Source: Alphaproteobacteria bacterium
Lineage (GTDB): Bacteria > Pseudomonadota > Gammaproteobacteria > Burkholderiales > Burkholderiaceae_C
Length of the DNA stretch: 43,282 nucleotides
Reading direction: 5' to 3'
Assembly (NCBI GenBank): GCA_030054175.1
Contig: JASGCM010000024.1
Location: forward strand, 1-43,282
Part shown: piece after piece, positions 1 to 8,788 of the stretch
How positions within the stretch are numbered: position 1 is the first letter of the stretch
Layout of the letters: every line of letters starts with the position of its first letter
Program-made: the position numbers and the translations under genes
The notes under the pieces: model-generated
Database searches by the model: none
What the model was told of the DNA's origin: nothing
What the model saw: the letters and a program-made list of their open reading frames with translations, nothing else

Positions 1-79
1 AAATTGGGGTCAGACCCCAATTAATGCATTAATTGGGGTCTGACCCCAATTTCTGTGACCCCAATTTCTGCAATTTCTT
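1..79. repeat. 52-bp perfect palindrome plus tandem 15-bp repeats
   Basis: Positions 1-52 equal their own reverse complement. Each half (1-22 and 31-52) is itself a hairpin with a GGGGTC/GACCCC stem. The right half runs into a tandem duplication of TGACCCCAATTTCTG (41-55 and 56-70) and then a partial third unit (71-79). The stop codon of hisC (29-31, minus strand) lies in the centre, so the repeat encodes the C-terminal tail of HisC. Similar GGGGTC-type palindromes are known as REP-like elements in proteobacteria, often mobilised by RAYT/IS200-like transposases; that family assignment is inference. On the minus strand the structure could also act as a terminator for hisC, although no clean U-run follows. 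Confidence 0.85.
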
Positions 80-1135
80 TAGGGCTTGGATCAGCGCGGC
101 GCACTGTTCGGGCGAGCCGATGGTGATGCGCAAGAAGTCGCTGATGCGTGCCGGTTTGGCGAAGTGGCGCACGATGATGGCCTGTTCCCTCAGGGCCTGC
201 GCCAAGGCGGCGCCCCGATGTTCAGGATGGCGCACAAAAATGAAGTTGGCTTGAGAAGGCAAGACCTGAAAGCCCAGGTCAGTCAAGTCGGCCACCAAGC
301 GCTGACGGGTGGCGATGACGCGCGCGCAACTGGCACGAAAGTAGTCGTCGTCTTCGACCGAGGCCATGGCACCGGCCAGAGCCAGCCGATCCAGAGGGTA
401 GGAATTGAAGCTGTTTTTGACGCGCTCCAAACCTTCAATCAAATCTGGATGGCCCAGAGCATAACCGACCCGCAAGCCCGCCAATGATCGGCTTTTCGAG
501 AAAGTGTGACACACCAACAGGTTGGGGTAGCAATTGATCAAGCCCACCGCGCTTTGGCCACCGAAATCGACATAGGCCTCATCCATCAAGACCACGGCTT
601 GCGGGTTGCCGGCGACCAAGCGATCGACTTCGGACAAAGGCAAGCCCACGCCGGTAGGTGCGTTGGGGTTGGGCAGAATGATGGCGCCCGCCGCGCGACC
701 GCCTTGGGGCAGGTAGTCATCGATTCGTATCGAGAAGTCATCGGCCAGCTGCACTGTGCGGTACTCAATGCCATACAAGCCGCAGTACACCGGGTAAAAG
801 CTGTAAGTGATGTCTGGAAACCACAGGCCACCGGTTCGGTTGAGCAAGGCCATGAAGGCGTGGGCCAATACTTCGTCCGAGCCGTTACCCACGAAAATCT
901 GATTCGGTTTCAGGCCGTGGTAGCGGGCCAGCGCGGTTTTCAGGTCGTCGGCGTTCGGGTCGGGGTACAGACGAAGACTCTTGTTGGTGGCGTTCCGCAA
1001 GGCAGCCAGAACTTTCGGCGAGGGACCTTCCGGGTGTTCGTTGGTGTTGAGCTTGACCAGTTGGCTGATTTTGGGCTGTTCGCCCGGTACATAAGGGGTC
1101 AGGCCGTGCACTACGGCGCTCCAAAATTGACTCAT
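29..1135 (-). CDS. hisC: Histidinol-phosphate aminotransferase
   Basis: PLP-dependent fold-type I aminotransferase converting imidazole-acetol phosphate to histidinol phosphate in histidine synthesis; cytoplasmic. The 368-residue product has the PLP lysine K214 in [13 protein letters not shown], the NPNAPTG loop (156-162) and the DEAYVDF strand (185-191). The ATG at 1135 is preferred over an upstream TTG (1168) because the protein family begins MSxFWS. Two oddities. The usual NENPYG motif reads NEHPEG (32-37), so the aromatic residue that normally contacts PLP across the dimer is Glu. The last dozen or so residues ([13 protein letters not shown]) are encoded by the repeat at 1-79. The gene points away from hisB although it normally lies in the same operon. 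An imported HisC2-type copy is possible. Confidence 0.9.
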   Translation of the reverse strand: MSQFWSAVVHGLTPYVPGEQPKISQLVKLNTNEHPEGPSPKVLAALRNATNKSLRLYPDPNADDLKTALARYHGLKPNQIFVGNGSDEVLAHAFMALLNRTGGLWFPDITYSFYPVYCGLYGIEYRTVQLADDFSIRIDDYLPQGGRAAGAIILPNPNAPTGVGLPLSEVDRLVAGNPQAVVLMDEAYVDFGGQSAVGLINCYPNLLVCHTFSKSRSLAGLRVGYALGHPDLIEGLERVKNSFNSYPLDRLALAGAMASVEDDDYFRASCARVIATRQRLVADLTDLGFQVLPSQANFIFVRHPEHRGAALAQALREQAIIVRHFAKPARISDFLRITIGSPEQCAALIQALKKLQKLGSQKLGSDPN

Positions 1136-1232
1136 GGGGTGTCTTTCAGTTCGGTCGAAAAGCACCAATTGACGCAGCTTTCCAGGGTCTGGATGGTATC
1201 ATGTGTATTTATTCATCACATCTCTCAAGCCC
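1136..1232. promoter_or_regulatory. Divergent hisC/hisB intergenic region
   Basis: The 97 bases between the divergent hisC and hisB starts must hold promoters for both. A TTGACG hexamer lies at 1169-1174 and a TATCAT hexamer at 1197-1202 toward hisB. The 22-base spacing is longer than a normal sigma-70 promoter, so the pair is only tentative. No leader peptide rich in His codons is visible, so classical enterobacterial attenuation is not supported. Confidence 0.3.
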
Positions 1233-1820
1233 ATGCGGCAAGCCAACGTCGTACGCAATACCCAAGAAACCCGCATCTCGGTTCAACTCAACCTGGATGG
1301 CACGGGTCAGTCCAATCTGTCCACCGGTATCGGGTTCTTTGACCACATGCTGGATCAAATTGCCCGCCATGGCCTGATTGATCTCGTGGTCAAGGCCGAA
1401 GGCGATTTGCACATCGATGGTCATCATACGGTGGAAGACGTGGGCATTGCGATGGGGCAAGCCTTGGCCCAAGCCATTGGCGACAAAAAGGGCATCCGCC
1501 GCTACGGACATGCCTATGTGCCGTTGGACGAAGCCCTCAGCCGGGTGGTCATTGATTTCTCCGGACGTCCGGGTTTGACCATGCACGTGCCTTTCACCAG
1601 CGGCATGATTGGTACCTTCGACAGCCAGTTGACCTATGAATTTTTTCAAGGGTTGGTGAACCACGCCTTCATCACCGTGCACATCGACAACCTGCGTGGC
1701 GACAACGCCCACCATCAGGCCGAAACAGTATTCAAAGCCTTCGGGCGCGCCCTGCGCATGGCCGCCGAACCCGATGCCCGTGCTGCTGGCACCATTCCGT
1801 CGACCAAGGGCACCCTCTGA
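1233..1820 (+). CDS. hisB: Imidazoleglycerol-phosphate dehydratase
   Basis: Manganese enzyme that dehydrates imidazole-glycerol phosphate to imidazole-acetol phosphate. The product (195 residues) is the monofunctional form without the N-terminal phosphatase domain of E. coli HisB. Diagnostic motifs are [16 protein letters not shown] near residue 40, HHTVEDVGI near 70 and [16 protein letters not shown] near 160; the histidines bind the two metals. The ATG at 1233 is chosen over an upstream GTG (1203) because the product then starts [13 protein letters not shown], as in relatives. It is the first gene of a forward his operon; hisH follows after 13 bases. Confidence 0.95.
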   Translation: MRQANVVRNTQETRISVQLNLDGTGQSNLSTGIGFFDHMLDQIARHGLIDLVVKAEGDLHIDGHHTVEDVGIAMGQALAQAIGDKKGIRRYGHAYVPLDEALSRVVIDFSGRPGLTMHVPFTSGMIGTFDSQLTYEFFQGLVNHAFITVHIDNLRGDNAHHQAETVFKAFGRALRMAAEPDARAAGTIPSTKGTL

Positions 1821-1833
1821 GCCCAGGGCAAGC

Positions 1834-2490
1834 ATGAACACGGTGGCGGTGATTGATTACGGCATGGGCAACCTGCGCTCGGTGGCGCAGGCTGTGCTCA
1901 GTGCCGCCCGCCACCATGGCGCTCAGGTCATCATCACCGCCGAGCCCGATCAAGTGCGTCGCGCCGACCGCGTGGTCTTGCCGGGGCAGGGGGCCATGCC
2001 CGACTGCATGCGCGAATTGCGCCAATCTGGTCTGTTGGATGCGGTGCTCGAAGCGGCAGCCCAAAAACCCATGTTCGGTGTCTGCGTGGGCATGCAAATG
2101 CTGTTGCAACACAGCCAAGAGTCCCACGATGAACACCCCACACCTTGCCTGGGCCTGATCGCTGGTGACGTGGTGCGATTTCAGTTGGAGGGCCAACTTC
2201 AGAGCGATGGCTCGCGCTACAAAGTGCCCCAAATGGGCTGGAATCAAGTGATCCAAACCCAGCCCCACCCGATCTGGGCGGGCGTGCCCAACGGTTCTCA
2301 TTTTTATTTTGTACACAGTTTTTACGCCCGACCGTCGGATGCGCGCCACATTGCGAGCGAAACCGAGTACGGTGCACGCTTTACCTCGGCGATCTGCCGC
2401 GATAATATTTTCGCAACGCAGTTTCACCCTGAAAAGAGCGCTGACCTTGGTCTGGCCCTGTACCGCAACTTTTTGTCCTGGAAGCCCTGA
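1834..2490 (+). CDS. hisH: Imidazole glycerol phosphate synthase, glutaminase subunit
   Basis: Class I glutamine amidotransferase that supplies ammonia to HisF for closure of the imidazole ring, releasing AICAR to purine synthesis. The 218-residue product has the oxyanion region VIDYGMGNL at the N-terminus, nucleophile Cys84 in FGVCVGMQ, and the His198/Glu200 pair in [10 protein letters not shown]. The ATG at 1834 gives the standard [10 protein letters not shown] start. Its partner hisF lies two genes downstream with hisA between, the usual proteobacterial order. Confidence 0.95.
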   Translation: MNTVAVIDYGMGNLRSVAQAVLSAARHHGAQVIITAEPDQVRRADRVVLPGQGAMPDCMRELRQSGLLDAVLEAAAQKPMFGVCVGMQMLLQHSQESHDEHPTPCLGLIAGDVVRFQLEGQLQSDGSRYKVPQMGWNQVIQTQPHPIWAGVPNGSHFYFVHSFYARPSDARHIASETEYGARFTSAICRDNIFATQFHPEKSADLGLALYRNFLSWKP

Positions 2491-2537
2491 TTCCTTAGCC
2501 CCACACCCGTGCCCTGTTGAAGGGATGCGACACCATC

Positions 2538-3281
2538 ATGCTATTGATCCCCGCCATCGACCTGAAGGACGGCCAGTGCGTACGCCTGAAACAAGGTGAT
2601 ATGGAGCAATCCACTACCTTCAGTGAAAACCCCGCTGACATGGTCCTGAATTGGGTGGACAAGGGCGCGCGTCGCTTGCACTTGGTCGACCTCAATGGTG
2701 CCTTTACCGGCAAACCGCAAAACTACAACGCCATTCGTGCCATCCTCAAGGCCGTGGGTGATGATATTCCGGTGCAATTGGGTGGCGGCATCCGCGATTT
2801 GGACACCATTGAAAAATACATCGATGGCGGCATCCGCTACGTCATCATCGGCACCGCCGCCGTCAAGAACCCGGGCTTCCTCAAAGACGCCTGCAGTGCT
2901 TTTGGCGGCCACATCATCGTGGGTCTGGACGCCAAAGACGGCAAGGTGGCCACCGATGGTTGGAGCAAATTGACTGGCCACGAAGTCATCGATTTGGCCC
3001 GCAAGTTCGAGGATTACGGTGTTGAATCCATCATTTACACCGACATTGGTCGCGATGGCATGTTGTCAGGCATCAACATCGACGCCACCGTGAAGTTGGC
3101 CCAGTCACTCACCATTCCTGTCATTGCATCGGGCGGTCTGGCGGGCATCGCCGACATCGAAAAACTCTGCGCTGTACAAGACGAAGGCATCGTGGGCGTG
3201 ATCTGTGGTCGCGCCATCTACACCGGCGACCTCGACTTCGAGGCTGGGCAAGCCCGCGCCGACGAGCTGGACGACGCCTGA
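2538..3281 (+). CDS. hisA: ProFAR isomerase (phosphoribosylformimino-AICAR-P isomerase)
   Basis: TIM-barrel enzyme performing the Amadori rearrangement of ProFAR to PRFAR. The 247-residue product begins [17 protein letters not shown] with catalytic Asp8. It carries the two phosphate-binding half-barrel signatures (LGGGIRD near 82 and ASGGLAG near 200) and the second acid in YTDIGRDGM. The ATG at 2538 is preferred over one seven codons upstream because the barrel's first strand starts there. One base separates its stop from the hisF ATG, so the two are probably translationally coupled. Confidence 0.95.
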   Translation: MLLIPAIDLKDGQCVRLKQGDMEQSTTFSENPADMVLNWVDKGARRLHLVDLNGAFTGKPQNYNAIRAILKAVGDDIPVQLGGGIRDLDTIEKYIDGGIRYVIIGTAAVKNPGFLKDACSAFGGHIIVGLDAKDGKVATDGWSKLTGHEVIDLARKFEDYGVESIIYTDIGRDGMLSGINIDATVKLAQSLTIPVIASGGLAGIADIEKLCAVQDEGIVGVICGRAIYTGDLDFEAGQARADELDDA

Positions 3282-3282
3282 G

Positions 3283-4083
3283 ATGCTCGCCAAGCGCATC
3301 ATCCCTTGCCTGGACGTCACGGGTGGCCGGGTCGTCAAGGGCGTGAATTTCGTCGAATTGCGCGATGCGGGAGATCCAGTTGAAATCGCTGCCCGCTACA
3401 ACGAGCAGGGCGCTGACGAAATCACTTTTTTGGACATCACCGCGACCAGCGATGGCCGCGATCTGATTTTGCACATCATCGAAGATGTGGCCTCTCAGGT
3501 CTTCATTCCGCTCACCGTGGGTGGCGGCGTGCGCACGGTCGAAGACGTGCGTCGTTTGCTGAACGCCGGTGCCGATAAGACCAGCTTCAATTCGGCCGCC
3601 ATCGCCAATCCGCAAGTCATCCGTGACGCATCGGCCAAATACGGATCACAGTGCATTGTGGTCGCGATCGACGCCAAACGCCGCAGCTCGCAAGACGAAT
3701 CTCGACCGGACTCTCAAGGCCGCCCCATGGGCCCGGGCTGGGATGTCTACAGCCATGGTGGTCGGAAGAACGTGGGTCTGGACGCCGTGTCCTGGGCGCG
3801 CCAAATGGCCGAACACGGCGCAGGGGAGATTTTGCTCACCAGCATGGACCGCGATGGCACCAAAAGCGGCTTCGATTTGGCCCTGACGCGGGCGGTGGCC
3901 GACGCTGTCAGCGTCCCCGTGATCGCCTCCGGTGGGGTCGGTAACCTCGATCACTTGGCCGACGGCGTCCAACAAGGCGGAGCCGACGCCGTGTTGGCCG
4001 CCAGCATTTTTCATTACGGCGAATACACCGTGGCCCAGGCCAAGGCCCGCATGGCCGAGCGCGGCATCCCCGTGCGCCTGTGA
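3283..4083 (+). CDS. hisF: Imidazole glycerol phosphate synthase, cyclase subunit
   Basis: TIM-barrel partner of HisH; closes the imidazole ring of PRFAR using channelled ammonia and gives IGP plus AICAR. Visible landmarks are [11 protein letters not shown] with catalytic Asp11, the first phosphate site TVGGGVRT, the central AIDAKR strand that carries the second catalytic Asp, and the second phosphate site ASGGVGN. At 266 residues it is slightly longer than the usual 252-258. The extra length is a Ser/Asp/Pro-rich insertion after AIDAKR, in the loop next to the active site. It starts one base after hisA ends. Confidence 0.95.
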   Translation: MLAKRIIPCLDVTGGRVVKGVNFVELRDAGDPVEIAARYNEQGADEITFLDITATSDGRDLILHIIEDVASQVFIPLTVGGGVRTVEDVRRLLNAGADKTSFNSAAIANPQVIRDASAKYGSQCIVVAIDAKRRSSQDESRPDSQGRPMGPGWDVYSHGGRKNVGLDAVSWARQMAEHGAGEILLTSMDRDGTKSGFDLALTRAVADAVSVPVIASGGVGNLDHLADGVQQGGADAVLAASIFHYGEYTVAQAKARMAERGIPVRL

Positions 4084-4104
4084 GCGCGGTGGCACAATGA
4101 GGCC

Positions 4105-4521
4105 ATGAACTCTGCTGTGTTGCCTTGGCTGGAACAAGTGCGCTGGGACCACCAGGGCCTGGTGCCTGCCATTGCCCAAGAACATGCCACCGGCGACGTG
4201 CTGATGATGGCTTGGATGAACCGTGAAGCCTTGTTGGAAACCGCCCGCCTGGGTCGTGTCGTCTACTTCAGCCGTTCGCGCCAGCGCCTGTGGCGCAAAG
4301 GCGAAGAATCAGGTCACGTGCAGCAGGTGCACGAAATTCGACTGGACTGCGACCATGATGTGGTGTTGCTCAAGGTCACTCAGCTGGGCCACCAGCCCGG
4401 CATCGCTTGTCACACTGGTCGCCACGCCTGTTTTTTTCAGAAACTCGACGGTGCGCCAGACGCCGCCCAATGGCTGGCTGTCGACCCTGTGCTGAAAGAC
4501 CCGGAAAGCATTTACAAATGA
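4105..4521 (+). CDS. hisI: Phosphoribosyl-AMP cyclohydrolase
   Basis: Zinc- and magnesium-dependent hydrolase that opens the adenine ring of phosphoribosyl-AMP. The 138-residue product has the usual motifs: [10 protein letters not shown] near residue 33, [18 protein letters not shown] near 53, and the metal-binding Asp/Cys/His positions in DCDHD and [12 protein letters not shown]. It is the separate HisI form, not the bifunctional HisIE of E. coli. Its TGA overlaps the hisE ATG as ATGA (4518-4521), showing coupling with the enzyme for the preceding step. Confidence 0.94.
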   Translation: MNSAVLPWLEQVRWDHQGLVPAIAQEHATGDVLMMAWMNREALLETARLGRVVYFSRSRQRLWRKGEESGHVQQVHEIRLDCDHDVVLLKVTQLGHQPGIACHTGRHACFFQKLDGAPDAAQWLAVDPVLKDPESIYK

Positions 4522-4901
4522 ACGCCCCCGCACCCCAAGCTGACACCCTGGCCCGTTTGGCACAGGTGATCGAGAGTCGCAAGCCTGCCAACGGCGGCGA
4601 CCCGGGAAAAAGCTATGTCGCTCGCCTCCTTCACAAAGGCCCCGATGCGGTGCTGAAGAAAATCGGTGAAGAGGCGACCGAGGTCGTCATGGCCGCCAAA
4701 GACGCCACCCATGGTGACGACCCAGCCGCATTGGTCTACGAGATGGCCGATTTGTGGTTCCACTGCATGATCGCCTTGTCCCAATATGGACTGAACCCGC
4801 AGCAAGTCATCGACGAACTGGCTCGCCGCGAAGGGCTGAGCGGTCTGGAAGAGAAGGCCTTGCGCAAGGCCCAAGACCGGGAAACCCAGGAAAAACCTTG
4901 A
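4518..4901 (+). CDS. hisE: Phosphoribosyl-ATP pyrophosphatase
   Basis: MazG-like all-alpha pyrophosphohydrolase that removes PPi from phosphoribosyl-ATP, the second step of histidine synthesis. The 127-residue product has the signature [15 protein letters not shown] with metal-binding acids near residue 55, then [14 protein letters not shown] near 75. The start overlaps the hisI stop (ATGA). The C-terminus is rich in Lys, Arg and Glu. The downstream hinT is a common neighbour in Burkholderiales. Confidence 0.94.
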   Translation: MNAPAPQADTLARLAQVIESRKPANGGDPGKSYVARLLHKGPDAVLKKIGEEATEVVMAAKDATHGDDPAALVYEMADLWFHCMIALSQYGLNPQQVIDELARREGLSGLEEKALRKAQDRETQEKP

Positions 4902-4923
4902 ACGGCAGTTGTTGAACCTCACC

Positions 4924-5283
4924 ATGAACACCTCATCCGACTGCATTTTTTGCAAAATCGTCTCTGGTCAAATCCCGTCGCGCAAAGTCTTTGAAGACGA
5001 CGAGATCTTGGCCTTTCACGACATCAACCCTTGGGCGCCTGTGCACTTTTTGATGATCCCCAAGACCCATATCGTTTCAATGGCGCACGTCGGTCCCGCG
5101 CACCAAGCCCTGATCGGGCGGATGTTGGGTCTGGCCCCTCGCTTGGCTTTGGAAGCCGGCGCGGGTCCTTACCCAGAGGGCGGGTTTCGCATCGTGACCA
5201 ACACCGGGAAAGAAGGCGGCCAAGAGGTGCATCACCTGCATTTTCACGTCATGGGCGGCCCACGCCCCTGGCTGCGCGGCTAA
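4924..5283 (+). CDS. hinT: HIT-family purine nucleoside phosphoramidase (HinT)
   Basis: Small histidine-triad hydrolase that cleaves AMP-N bonds such as AMP-lysine and aminoacyl-AMP. The 119-residue product starts MNTSSDCIFCKIVSGQIPS, carries the substrate-loop DINPWAPVHFLMIPK, and ends with the catalytic triad HHLHFHVMGG. The ATG at 4924 is used; a TTG five codons upstream is less likely. It follows hisE by 22 bases and probably shares the his transcript. Confidence 0.93.
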   Translation: MNTSSDCIFCKIVSGQIPSRKVFEDDEILAFHDINPWAPVHFLMIPKTHIVSMAHVGPAHQALIGRMLGLAPRLALEAGAGPYPEGGFRIVTNTGKEGGQEVHHLHFHVMGGPRPWLRG

Positions 5284-5304
5284 TCCCCCTTTCAGCCGAA
5301 CGGC

Positions 5305-5357
5305 TTGAAGTCAACCCAGGGTAGGTGGGCTAGAATCATTAGCCCTGCAGATGGAGG
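5305..5357 (+). promoter_or_regulatory. Possible tatA promoter and strong ribosome binding site
   Basis: Upstream of tatA there is TTGAAG (5305-5310) and TAGAAT (5331-5336). Their 20-base spacing is wide for sigma-70, so the promoter is tentative. The GGAGG at 5353-5357, six bases before the tatA ATG, is a clear Shine-Dalgarno sequence and fits the high abundance expected of TatA. Confidence 0.35.
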
Positions 5358-5363
5358 ACCAAC

Positions 5364-5603
5364 ATGGGGTCATTTTCGATTTGGCACTGGTTGATAGTGC
5401 TGTTGATCATCGTGCTGATTTTCGGCACCAAGAAACTCAAGAACATCGGCTCTGACTTGGGCGGAGCCGTCAAAGGCTTCAAAGATGGCATGAAGGAAGG
5501 CGGCACCCCCGAGGAAATGCCCCAGCAGGCTCCCGCCCAGGTTCAAGCCACCGTGGTCGAGGCCAAGACCACCATTGATGTCGAGGCCAAAACCAAGAAC
5601 TGA
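5364..5603 (+). CDS. tatA: Sec-independent translocase subunit TatA
   Basis: Pore-forming component of the twin-arginine translocase, an inner-membrane system exporting folded proteins. The 79-residue product has a short N-terminal membrane helix (about residues 6-20), the FGTKKL hinge, an amphipathic helix ([19 protein letters not shown]) and a Gln/Ala/Lys-rich tail ending EAKTKN. tatB and tatC follow directly, giving a full tatABC set. Confidence 0.95.
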   Translation: MGSFSIWHWLIVLLIIVLIFGTKKLKNIGSDLGGAVKGFKDGMKEGGTPEEMPQQAPAQVQATVVEAKTTIDVEAKTKN

Positions 5604-5622
5604 CCGTTCTTGACGCAAGCGC

Positions 5623-6096
5623 ATGATCGATCTGGGCCTGTCCAAAATGATGTTGATCGGGGTGGTTGCCCTGGTCGTCATCGGACCCGAGAAACTCCCC
5701 CGGATCTCCCGCATGGTCGGGGCTTTTGTGGGTAAGGCCCAGCGCTATGTGTCCGATGTGAAAGCCGAGGTCAACCGAACAATGGATCTGGAAGAGTTGC
5801 GCAAGATGAAAGACACGGTGGCCAATGCCGCCCGTGACGTCGAGCAGCAAGTCAGCAGCGCTGCCACCGATTTCGAGCGTGATTGGCAAGAGACCACGGC
5901 CAGTTTGGGTGACGTGAACATCGAGCCTCTGGCCACACCGACACCGGAATACAAGAACCCAGGCAAAAAATGGCGTTTGAAGCGCGGTGCCGTGCCCCAG
6001 TGGTACAAGTCGCGCAATGGTGTTCGCATGCATGCATTGTCAGGTGCCGCCCGCGTGGCGCGGCATCGACCCAAATCGATTGGTTCCCGTCCCTGA
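5623..6096 (+). CDS. tatB: Sec-independent translocase subunit TatB
   Basis: Forms the substrate-receptor complex with TatC. The 157-residue product has an N-terminal membrane helix (about 5-20), the IGPEKLPR hinge typical of TatB rather than TatA, then a long amphipathic and charged helical region to about residue 95. The last 50 residues are basic ([19 protein letters not shown]) and differ from the acidic tails of enterobacterial TatB. It begins 19 bases after tatA and ends one base before tatC. Confidence 0.93.
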   Translation: MIDLGLSKMMLIGVVALVVIGPEKLPRISRMVGAFVGKAQRYVSDVKAEVNRTMDLEELRKMKDTVANAARDVEQQVSSAATDFERDWQETTASLGDVNIEPLATPTPEYKNPGKKWRLKRGAVPQWYKSRNGVRMHALSGAARVARHRPKSIGSRP

Positions 6097-6097
6097 C

Positions 6098-6901
6098 ATG
6101 AGCGCCCAGCCCCCAAAACCCGAAGACGAACTGGCCGGCACCGAGCAGCCGTTTGTGGCGCACCTGATTGAATTGCGTGACCGCATCGTCAAGGCCTTCA
6201 TCGCCATTGCTGTGGCGGCCGTCGCTTTGGGGTTCTATCCTGGGCCAGGTGCCCTGTACGACATCTTGGCGCAACCCCTGGTCGCGCATTTGCCCGAAGG
6301 GGCCACGCTGATCGCGACTTCGGTGATCTCGCCTTTTTTGGTTCCTCTGAAAATCTTGCTCATGGCGGCCTTCCTGATCGCCTTGCCGGTGGTGCTGTAC
6401 CAGGCTTGGATGTTCGTTGCCCCTGGCCTGTACTCGCACGAAAAGAAACTGGTGTTGCCCCTGGTCATCTCCAGCACCATCCTATTCTTGGTTGGCGTCT
6501 CATTTTGCTATTACTTCGTCTTTGGTCAGGTGTTCCAGTTCATCCAGAGTTTCGCGCCCAAAAGCATCACGGCGGCACCTGACATCGAGGCCTACCTCAG
6601 CTTCGTGTTGACCATGTTCATCGCCTTCGGCTTGTCTTTTGAAGTGCCTATCGTGGTCGTGGTGCTGGCCCGAATGGGCATGGTATCCATCGAAAAACTC
6701 AAAGCCTTTCGGTCGTATTTCATCGTGTTGGCCTTCGTGATCGCCGCCGTCGTCACCCCACCCGACGTGGTCTCTCAGTTGGCGCTGGCCATTCCCATGT
6801 GTCTGCTCTACGAGTTGGGTATCTTCGCTGCACGCTTCTTCATTGAGCACACCAAGGCGCCGGCCGACCCCGACGAGGCCGCCCCGGAGAACACGCCATG
6901 A
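6098..6901 (+). CDS. tatC: Sec-independent translocase subunit TatC
   Basis: Polytopic receptor for twin-arginine signal peptides. The 267-residue product has a cytoplasmic N-terminus with FVAHLIELRDRI, where the HLxELR motif helps bind signal peptides, and six predicted membrane segments. Also present are YQAWMFVAPGLYSHEKK near residue 100 and FGLSFEVPIVVV near 180. The ATG at 6098 lies one base after the tatB stop. The stop overlaps the next gene's ATG (ATGA, 6898-6901), tying the protease to this operon. Confidence 0.95.
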   Translation: MSAQPPKPEDELAGTEQPFVAHLIELRDRIVKAFIAIAVAAVALGFYPGPGALYDILAQPLVAHLPEGATLIATSVISPFLVPLKILLMAAFLIALPVVLYQAWMFVAPGLYSHEKKLVLPLVISSTILFLVGVSFCYYFVFGQVFQFIQSFAPKSITAAPDIEAYLSFVLTMFIAFGLSFEVPIVVVVLARMGMVSIEKLKAFRSYFIVLAFVIAAVVTPPDVVSQLALAIPMCLLYELGIFAARFFIEHTKAPADPDEAAPENTP

Positions 6902-8037
6902 AACGATTCTGGCTGCTGTTCTCACAGGCAGTCACGGTGGCGTTGGCGGTCTGGTTCGTCGTGGGCACCCTCAAGCCCCAATGGCTCAGCAGCTATTCCC
7001 CCCGTCCCGGCCTGACCCTGATTGAATCGAACGCGCCCATCGGTCCCGTGGCTTCGGGCAGCCTCAGCCCGGCCGCTCGCAAGGCCTCCCCGGCAGTGGT
7101 CAGCATCAATACCCTCAAGGTGACCGACCGCAACCCCCAGGCATCAGACCCCTGGTTCCGTTTCTTTTTTGGCGATTCCGACTCAGGGCCGCAGGCCGGC
7201 TTGGGCAGTGGCGTCATCGTCAGCCCCGAGGGCTACATCCTGACCAACAACCACGTCATCGAAGGCGCCGATGAGATCGAGGTCATCCTGACCGACCGCC
7301 GGCGTGCCCGCGCCCAAGTCATCGGCACCGACCCCGACAGCGATTTGGCCGTGCTGCGCATCGAACTCGATCGCCTGCCTGTCATCACCTGGGGGAAGTC
7401 CGAGCAATTGCAGGTCGGTGATCAGGTGCTGGCCATCGGCAATCCCTTTGGCGTCGGGCAGACCGTCACCAGCGGCATCGTCTCTGCGCTGGGCCGCAGT
7501 CAGTTGGGCATCAACACCTTTGAGAACTTCATCCAAACGGATGCTGCCATCAACCCCGGCAATTCGGGCGGTGCCTTGGTCGACATCCAGGGCCACCTCA
7601 TGGGCATCAACACCGCCATTTACTCGCGCTCAGGGGGCAGCATGGGCATCGGCTTTGCCATCCCGGGTCAAACCGCCCGACAGGTGCTCGAAGGCCTGAT
7701 CAAAGACGGCCACGTCACGCGCGGGTGGATCGGCGTGGAGCCCCAAGACCTCAGTCCCGAATTGGCGCAAAACTTCGGCTTGCCACTGCGCGAGTCAGTG
7801 GTGGTGACGGGCGTGTTGCAAAACGGCCCGGCCGCGCGCGCCGGCATTCGGCCCGGCGACGCCCTGATCCGGGTCGAGGGTGCCGAAGTCACCAACGTCA
7901 GCGAATTGCTCAGCGCCGTGTCTGCCCTCAAGCCTGGCGATCCCGCCACCTTCAAGATTTTGCGCCGCGATCGTGAATTGGAACTCTCGGTCACGCCTGC
8001 GCGGCGGCCCAAACCCCATGCCCAACGCCCGCGCTGA
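6898..8037 (+). CDS. S1C-family periplasmic serine protease, DegS/AlgW-like
   Basis: Membrane-anchored trypsin-fold protease with one PDZ domain. The 379-residue product has an N-terminal anchor (about 7-24), the catalytic triad His119 (TNNHVIEG), Asp149 (DSDLAVLRI) and Ser223 (NPGNSGGAL), and a C-terminal PDZ domain (about 275-365) with the carboxylate-loop region GWIGVEPQDL. One PDZ domain and one anchor favour a DegS/AlgW role, such as cleaving an anti-sigma factor during envelope stress, over a two-PDZ DegP/DegQ. That role is inferred. It is coupled to tatC by ATGA and overlaps the next gene by 20 bases. Confidence 0.9.
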   Translation: MKRFWLLFSQAVTVALAVWFVVGTLKPQWLSSYSPRPGLTLIESNAPIGPVASGSLSPAARKASPAVVSINTLKVTDRNPQASDPWFRFFFGDSDSGPQAGLGSGVIVSPEGYILTNNHVIEGADEIEVILTDRRRARAQVIGTDPDSDLAVLRIELDRLPVITWGKSEQLQVGDQVLAIGNPFGVGQTVTSGIVSALGRSQLGINTFENFIQTDAAINPGNSGGALVDIQGHLMGINTAIYSRSGGSMGIGFAIPGQTARQVLEGLIKDGHVTRGWIGVEPQDLSPELAQNFGLPLRESVVVTGVLQNGPAARAGIRPGDALIRVEGAEVTNVSELLSAVSALKPGDPATFKILRRDRELELSVTPARRPKPHAQRPR

Positions 8038-8788
8038 ACCCATCCATCGTGACGACCTGCTGCAAGCCGCCGACGCCTTGCTGCAACCGGCGCGCTTCAA
8101 GGACTATGGCCCCAACGGATTGCAAGTCGAAGGCAAGCCCCAAGTGCGCCACTTGGTCTCGGGCGTCACCGCCAGTCTGGCGCTGATCGATGCCGCCATC
8201 GAGTCTGGTGCGGATGCCATCTTGGTCCACCATGGCCTGTTCTGGCGTGGCCAGGATGGTCGCGTGACGGGCTGGATGAAACAACGACTGGCGCGTTTGC
8301 TGACGCACGACATCAGCCTGCTGGCTTATCACCTGCCGCTCGACGCCCACCCCGATCTTGGCAACAATGCCCAATTGGCGCAGCACCTGGGCCTGCAGGT
8401 GCAAGGCGCTTTTGGCGAACAAGACTTGGGTTTGTGGGGCCAGGGCACCAGCACCGACCCCCAAGTGGTTTTGAACCAAATCCGTCAGCAACTGGGGCGC
8501 GAACCCCTGTGCGTTCAGCCCGATTCCCAACGCCCTTGGCGTCGCATTGCTTGGTGTTCGGGTGGCGCCCAAGGCTATTTCGAGGCCGCCATCGCCGCGG
8601 GTGCCGATGCCTTCCTGACCGGTGAAATTTCCGAGCCCCAAGCCCACTTGGCCCGCGAGACCGGGGTGGCCTTTCTGGCTTGTGGCCACCATGCCACCGA
8701 GCGCTATGGCGCTCCGGCCGTGGCCCAGCACCTGGCCGATGAACTGGGCCTCAGCCACCAGTTCATCGACATCCCTAATCCTGCCTGA
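8018..8788 (+). CDS. Nif3-like dinuclear metal-centre protein (YbgI family)
   Basis: Member of the NIF3/YbgI/DUF34 family, which binds two metal ions; its activity is not firmly settled, with GTP cyclohydrolase I type 2-like functions proposed in some species. The 256-residue product has DYGPNGLQVEG (about 28-38) and the metal-binding ILVHHGLFWRGQ, plus C-terminal FLACGHHATERYG. The ATG at 8018 lies inside the end of the protease gene (20-base overlap), and the stop shares a base with the pdxA start (TGATG, 8786-8790). Confidence 0.9.
   Translation: MPNARAEPIHRDDLLQAADALLQPARFKDYGPNGLQVEGKPQVRHLVSGVTASLALIDAAIESGADAILVHHGLFWRGQDGRVTGWMKQRLARLLTHDISLLAYHLPLDAHPDLGNNAQLAQHLGLQVQGAFGEQDLGLWGQGTSTDPQVVLNQIRQQLGREPLCVQPDSQRPWRRIAWCSGGAQGYFEAAIAAGADAFLTGEISEPQAHLARETGVAFLACGHHATERYGAPAVAQHLADELGLSHQFIDIPNPA

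Noticed and set aside
1136..1168. Longer HisC starting from TTG at 1168
   Set aside because: The 11 extra residues are not family-like, and the ATG at 1135 gives the standard MSxFWS start.
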